From CAZTAR01 sp043813895 (GTDB lineage: Bacteria > Planctomycetota > Phycisphaerae > UBA1845 > UTPLA1), in assembly GCA_043813895.1 (NCBI GenBank), contig JBDRKQ010000218.1:1-61008 (forward strand): a stretch of DNA of 61,008 bases, given 5' to 3'. Positions 58,708 through 61,008 of the stretch are shown piece after piece (the stretch's first letter is position 1; the number at the start of each line of letters is the position of its first letter). The position numbers and the translations under genes were made by a program. The notes under the pieces were generated by a model. The model was not told where the DNA came from and did no database searches. It saw nothing but the letters and a program-made list of their open reading frames with translations.

Positions 58708-61008
58708 CTACGGCCACGTGCATATCGTGGTGTTGAGCAACTCGTTTACGAAAGGCGCCACGTCGGCCATATCCCAGAGACCGTCCGGCTGCATGTCGGC
58801 ACAGTCACAGTTGCAGCCCGCCGCTACGCCGCCGCCGATCAGGCAATCAACGAAGCACTGAATGTCAAGACCGTTGACGACGTAGTTGCCATCCAGGTCG
58901 CCCGGGCAAGGGCAGCAGTTCGACGTTACGCACAGCGACCCGGCGCCCTGCCACTTGCCGTTGTTGTTCACGCAGTCAAACTCGGTCATTGCGTCGGTGC
59001 ACGAGGCGTCAGAGAAGCAGCAGGCGCCAATCGGCTGCGGCTCGTACGATTCACGCCAGATGGTGATCGCATCCACGTCGTCGCCAAGCGGATCGCTGAA
59101 CTGCATCCAGAAGCCCGTCATCCAGGAGACGAAGATCGCGGTCGGGTCCAGACCGCCGGATTCGTCAAGCGGCGTGAGCGGGTCGTCATCGTCCACACTG
59201 AACAGCACAGCCAGGAAAGGCATCCCGGGCTGGTCGGGATTCTCGAGCCACGTGAACTCGAAGGCGTCAATGTCGGTCTCTTCCGGAAGACCGAGATGGA
59301 AGGCCTCGTCGATCACCTGCACCGGGCCGGCAAGCGTGACCTCGTAGATCCCGCCGGGGTCCAGGCCGTAGTTGGCTTCATGGTCCGGGCTGAAGAACCA
59401 GAATGGACATGTCTCTGCGTCGGGCACGGTGTCTAGCGAGTCCACGTCGTCGTCGTGTTCCTCGATCCCGTCCGGGTTCGGCACCATGCTCTGATGCACA
59501 GTGATCTCGTCCGCCACCGGATAGACGTTCATGATGGGGAACGGTGGCAGCACCGGCGTGGTGTCCATGGTAACGCCGACGATCTCGTCCTGACCGGGCG
59601 TGCTGCCGTAGCTGCTCACGCCAGCCATTGATGGTCGCGTCACGGGCACGTCAAGGGCCGGCCACCCTGGGCCCATATCGTCATCGAACGAGACGGCAAG
59701 ATACTTCGGATCGTGCACGCACTGGGATGGCATGAAGGGCATCGGGAACTGGGCGTCGTTGAGCGTGAAATCGGTCTGGTCGTGACCGTCCAGATCAAAG
59801 TACTCGTGGTAGTCCTCGCTCGAGCCCAAGCCAACGGGCACCCTGGTCGTGAGGGTCGCGTCCGGCGGATCGGGCCAGGGGTCCGTGTTGATGAAGATTC
59901 GGAGATCATCCTTGAAGCCGTCTCGGCCCGGCGGAATGATCGGGCTGCTCTTCCACCAGTAAACGTCGCCGGGATCAGCGGCCTCGTTGCCGTTCATGTT
60001 CGGGTCGCTCAACTCGATATCCGAGCCGATGTCCAGCGAGAACTCGATGTAGAATGCTGGCGGCCCGTCCTCGCAGGCATCGTCGCCGGGGATGCCATTG
60101 TTGTCGCCCAGGCAAACACCGCCCGGCGTGAGCCAGCCGCCCATCGCCGCACAGTTCCCCGCCGGAACGTATTGGCAGGTCAGGTCAGGCATACAGCAGG
60201 CGACAGGAGGCTGCGGGCATTGGACCGTCGCACAGGTTGTCCCTGCACCCATCGGCGTACCACCATACAGGCTGATGCAGGTCGTGGGATTGATATCCAC
60301 GCAGGAGCCGTTCGGCAAACAACAAGCCTCCGTCGACGCGCACACCACCGTCGCACACGTTGTCCCGAGGCCCATCGGCGTACCGCTGTAGGTGTTGACA
60401 CAAGTCGCCGCGTCGGTGTCCACGCAGCCTCCGCCCGGTAGACAACATGCCTGATTGGGCGGCCCGGTCGGACACGTCGTCGTCGCGCAGGCCGTCCCCA
60501 CACCCTGGGACGTTCCGCCGTAAGCGGAGCAATTCGCAGGCGTCGTGTCGGTGCAAGCGCCATTGGTGAAGCAGCACGCCTCCGTGGTAAACGGGTCGCA
60601 GAGGTCGGGAACCCAGTTACTGTCCGCGTCAACCGCAGGCAGTGCGTTGCACAGCGCGGCGGCGGCATCAGGTCTGGGGCCGATGTTCTGGCTGATGGGG
60701 TAGGTTCCCGCCTGTTGCGGAGAGCCCGTTGTCTGGAGGTTGCTCTTCACCTGGGCCGGCGTCAGGAAGCTGCCTGCGCCGGACAGGTGCGCAGACTGGA
60801 GGATCGCACACGCCCCGGCAACAATCGGCGACGCGCTGGAGGTCCCGCTGAAAGTGGCCGTGTACCAGAGGTTCTTCCCTTCGGCGCTGTACAGGCCACC
60901 GTAGCCGGTCGTGTACACATTCTCGCCCCAACCCTGCAGGTCAACTGTCGAGCCGTAATTGGAGTACGAGAGCCGCGAACGATCCGTATCGGAGCCACCG
61001 GGCGAAGC
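58708..61008 (-). CDS. Secreted subtilisin-like protease with Cys-rich repeats and dockerin-like end, 5' part cut by window edge
   Basis: 767 codons are visible; the gene enters from beyond the right edge. The first residues are the end of an S8 peptidase domain, with the catalytic Ser in FSGTSSASPIVAGACAIL (about residue 57); catalytic Asp and His must lie outside the window. Then come about four tandem Cys-rich units of roughly 40 residues (ACCLPNGSCVDINPTTCISLYGG, GTPMGAGTTCATVQCP), a long acidic beta region (about 300-640) and a further Cys unit. The C-terminus has calcium-loop-like motifs (GDLDGNYVVNGLDIQCFVDCL and MQPDGLWDMADVAPFVNELL), resembling a dockerin. Probably cell-surface or secreted. 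Confidence 0.82.
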   Translation of the reverse strand, partial: ASPGGSDTDRSRLSYSNYGSTVDLQGWGENVYTTGYGGLYSAEGKNLWYTATFSGTSSASPIVAGACAILQSAHLSGAGSFLTPAQVKSNLQTTGSPQQAGTYPISQNIGPRPDAAAALCNALPAVDADSNWVPDLCDPFTTEACCFTNGACTDTTPANCSAYGGTSQGVGTACATTTCPTGPPNQACCLPGGGCVDTDAATCVNTYSGTPMGLGTTCATVVCASTEACCLPNGSCVDINPTTCISLYGGTPMGAGTTCATVQCPQPPVACCMPDLTCQYVPAGNCAAMGGWLTPGGVCLGDNNGIPGDDACEDGPPAFYIEFSLDIGSDIELSDPNMNGNEAADPGDVYWWKSSPIIPPGRDGFKDDLRIFINTDPWPDPPDATLTTRVPVGLGSSEDYHEYFDLDGHDQTDFTLNDAQFPMPFMPSQCVHDPKYLAVSFDDDMGPGWPALDVPVTRPSMAGVSSYGSTPGQDEIVGVTMDTTPVLPPFPIMNVYPVADEITVHQSMVPNPDGIEEHDDDVDSLDTVPDAETCPFWFFSPDHEANYGLDPGGIYEVTLAGPVQVIDEAFHLGLPEETDIDAFEFTWLENPDQPGMPFLAVLFSVDDDDPLTPLDESGGLDPTAIFVSWMTGFWMQFSDPLGDDVDAITIWRESYEPQPIGACCFSDASCTDAMTEFDCVNNNGKWQGAGSLCVTSNCCPCPGDLDGNYVVNGLDIQCFVDCLIGGGVAAGCNCDCADMQPDGLWDMADVAPFVNELLNTTICTWP

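Noticed and set aside
1..61008. CRISPR arrays, rRNA and tRNA genes
   Set aside because: No regularly spaced direct repeats and no tRNA-like GTTCGA arm with matching acceptor stem were seen by eye; dispersed palindromes are irregularly placed and lack spacers.

Overview
The window is GC-rich chromosomal DNA from a Gram-negative-type bacterium. Its gene content includes a didermic envelope (alginate-export-type porin, KdsC, LptC/LptA-like protein, lipoproteins), a complex I, an F-type ATPase and a complete rpmF-plsX-fab cluster. Several proteins look planctomycete, most likely Phycisphaerae-like: a secreted subtilase with Cys-rich repeats and a dockerin-like tail, zinc-ribbon membrane proteins, and very long envelope proteins. 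That assignment is inference from protein style; no rRNA gene is present to confirm it.

Layout. 1-4.2 kb (minus): a membrane glycosyltransferase-like gene overlapping nuoF, then nuoG, which runs off the left edge. 4.4-9.8 kb (minus): a FecR-domain secreted protein, a lipoprotein, an outer-membrane porin, a repeat-rich 0.85-kb gap and a secreted protein with an Arg-Gly tail. 10.0-13.3 kb: a secreted esterase, a RAYT-type transposase element and an RluA-family pseudouridine synthase. 13.6-19.5 kb (plus): a sigma70-like promoter followed by rpmF-plsX-fabH-fabD-fabG-acpP-fabF, the core type II fatty-acid synthesis operon. 19.6-24.8 kb: fliN-like, UDP-glucuronate decarboxylase-like, RDD, MFS and zinc-ribbon membrane genes. 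25-30.8 kb (minus): uvrA and clpC. 31-36.7 kb: two small membrane proteins, a hotdog thioesterase, a PpiD/SurA-like foldase and a condensation-fold acyltransferase. 37-40 kb (plus): an HU-family protein, then feoA-feoB behind a promoter with a Fur-box-like palindrome. 40-47 kb: a PabA/TrpG amidotransferase, a Cys/Met-metabolism PLP enzyme, then kdsC followed by a 1293-residue LptC/LptA-like protein. 47-56.8 kb (minus): the ATP synthase operon atpI-(atpI-like)-atpB-E-F-H-A-[glycosyltransferase]-G-[broken four-helix-bundle gene]-D, with no atpC. 57-58.3 kb: a flippase-like membrane protein. 58.7 kb to the right edge: a truncated subtilase.

The most unusual aspect is repeat biology. At least eight 26-27-bp palindromes carrying a 5'-GTAG head (the hallmark of REP elements) are scattered through the window, two of them beside the RAYT transposase. 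Other palindromic repeat families occur between genes. One of them appears to sit in frame inside uvrA, adding about 40 residues. A 0.53-kb element bounded by related inverted repeats, carrying a frameshifted four-helix-bundle gene, lies inside the ATP synthase operon.
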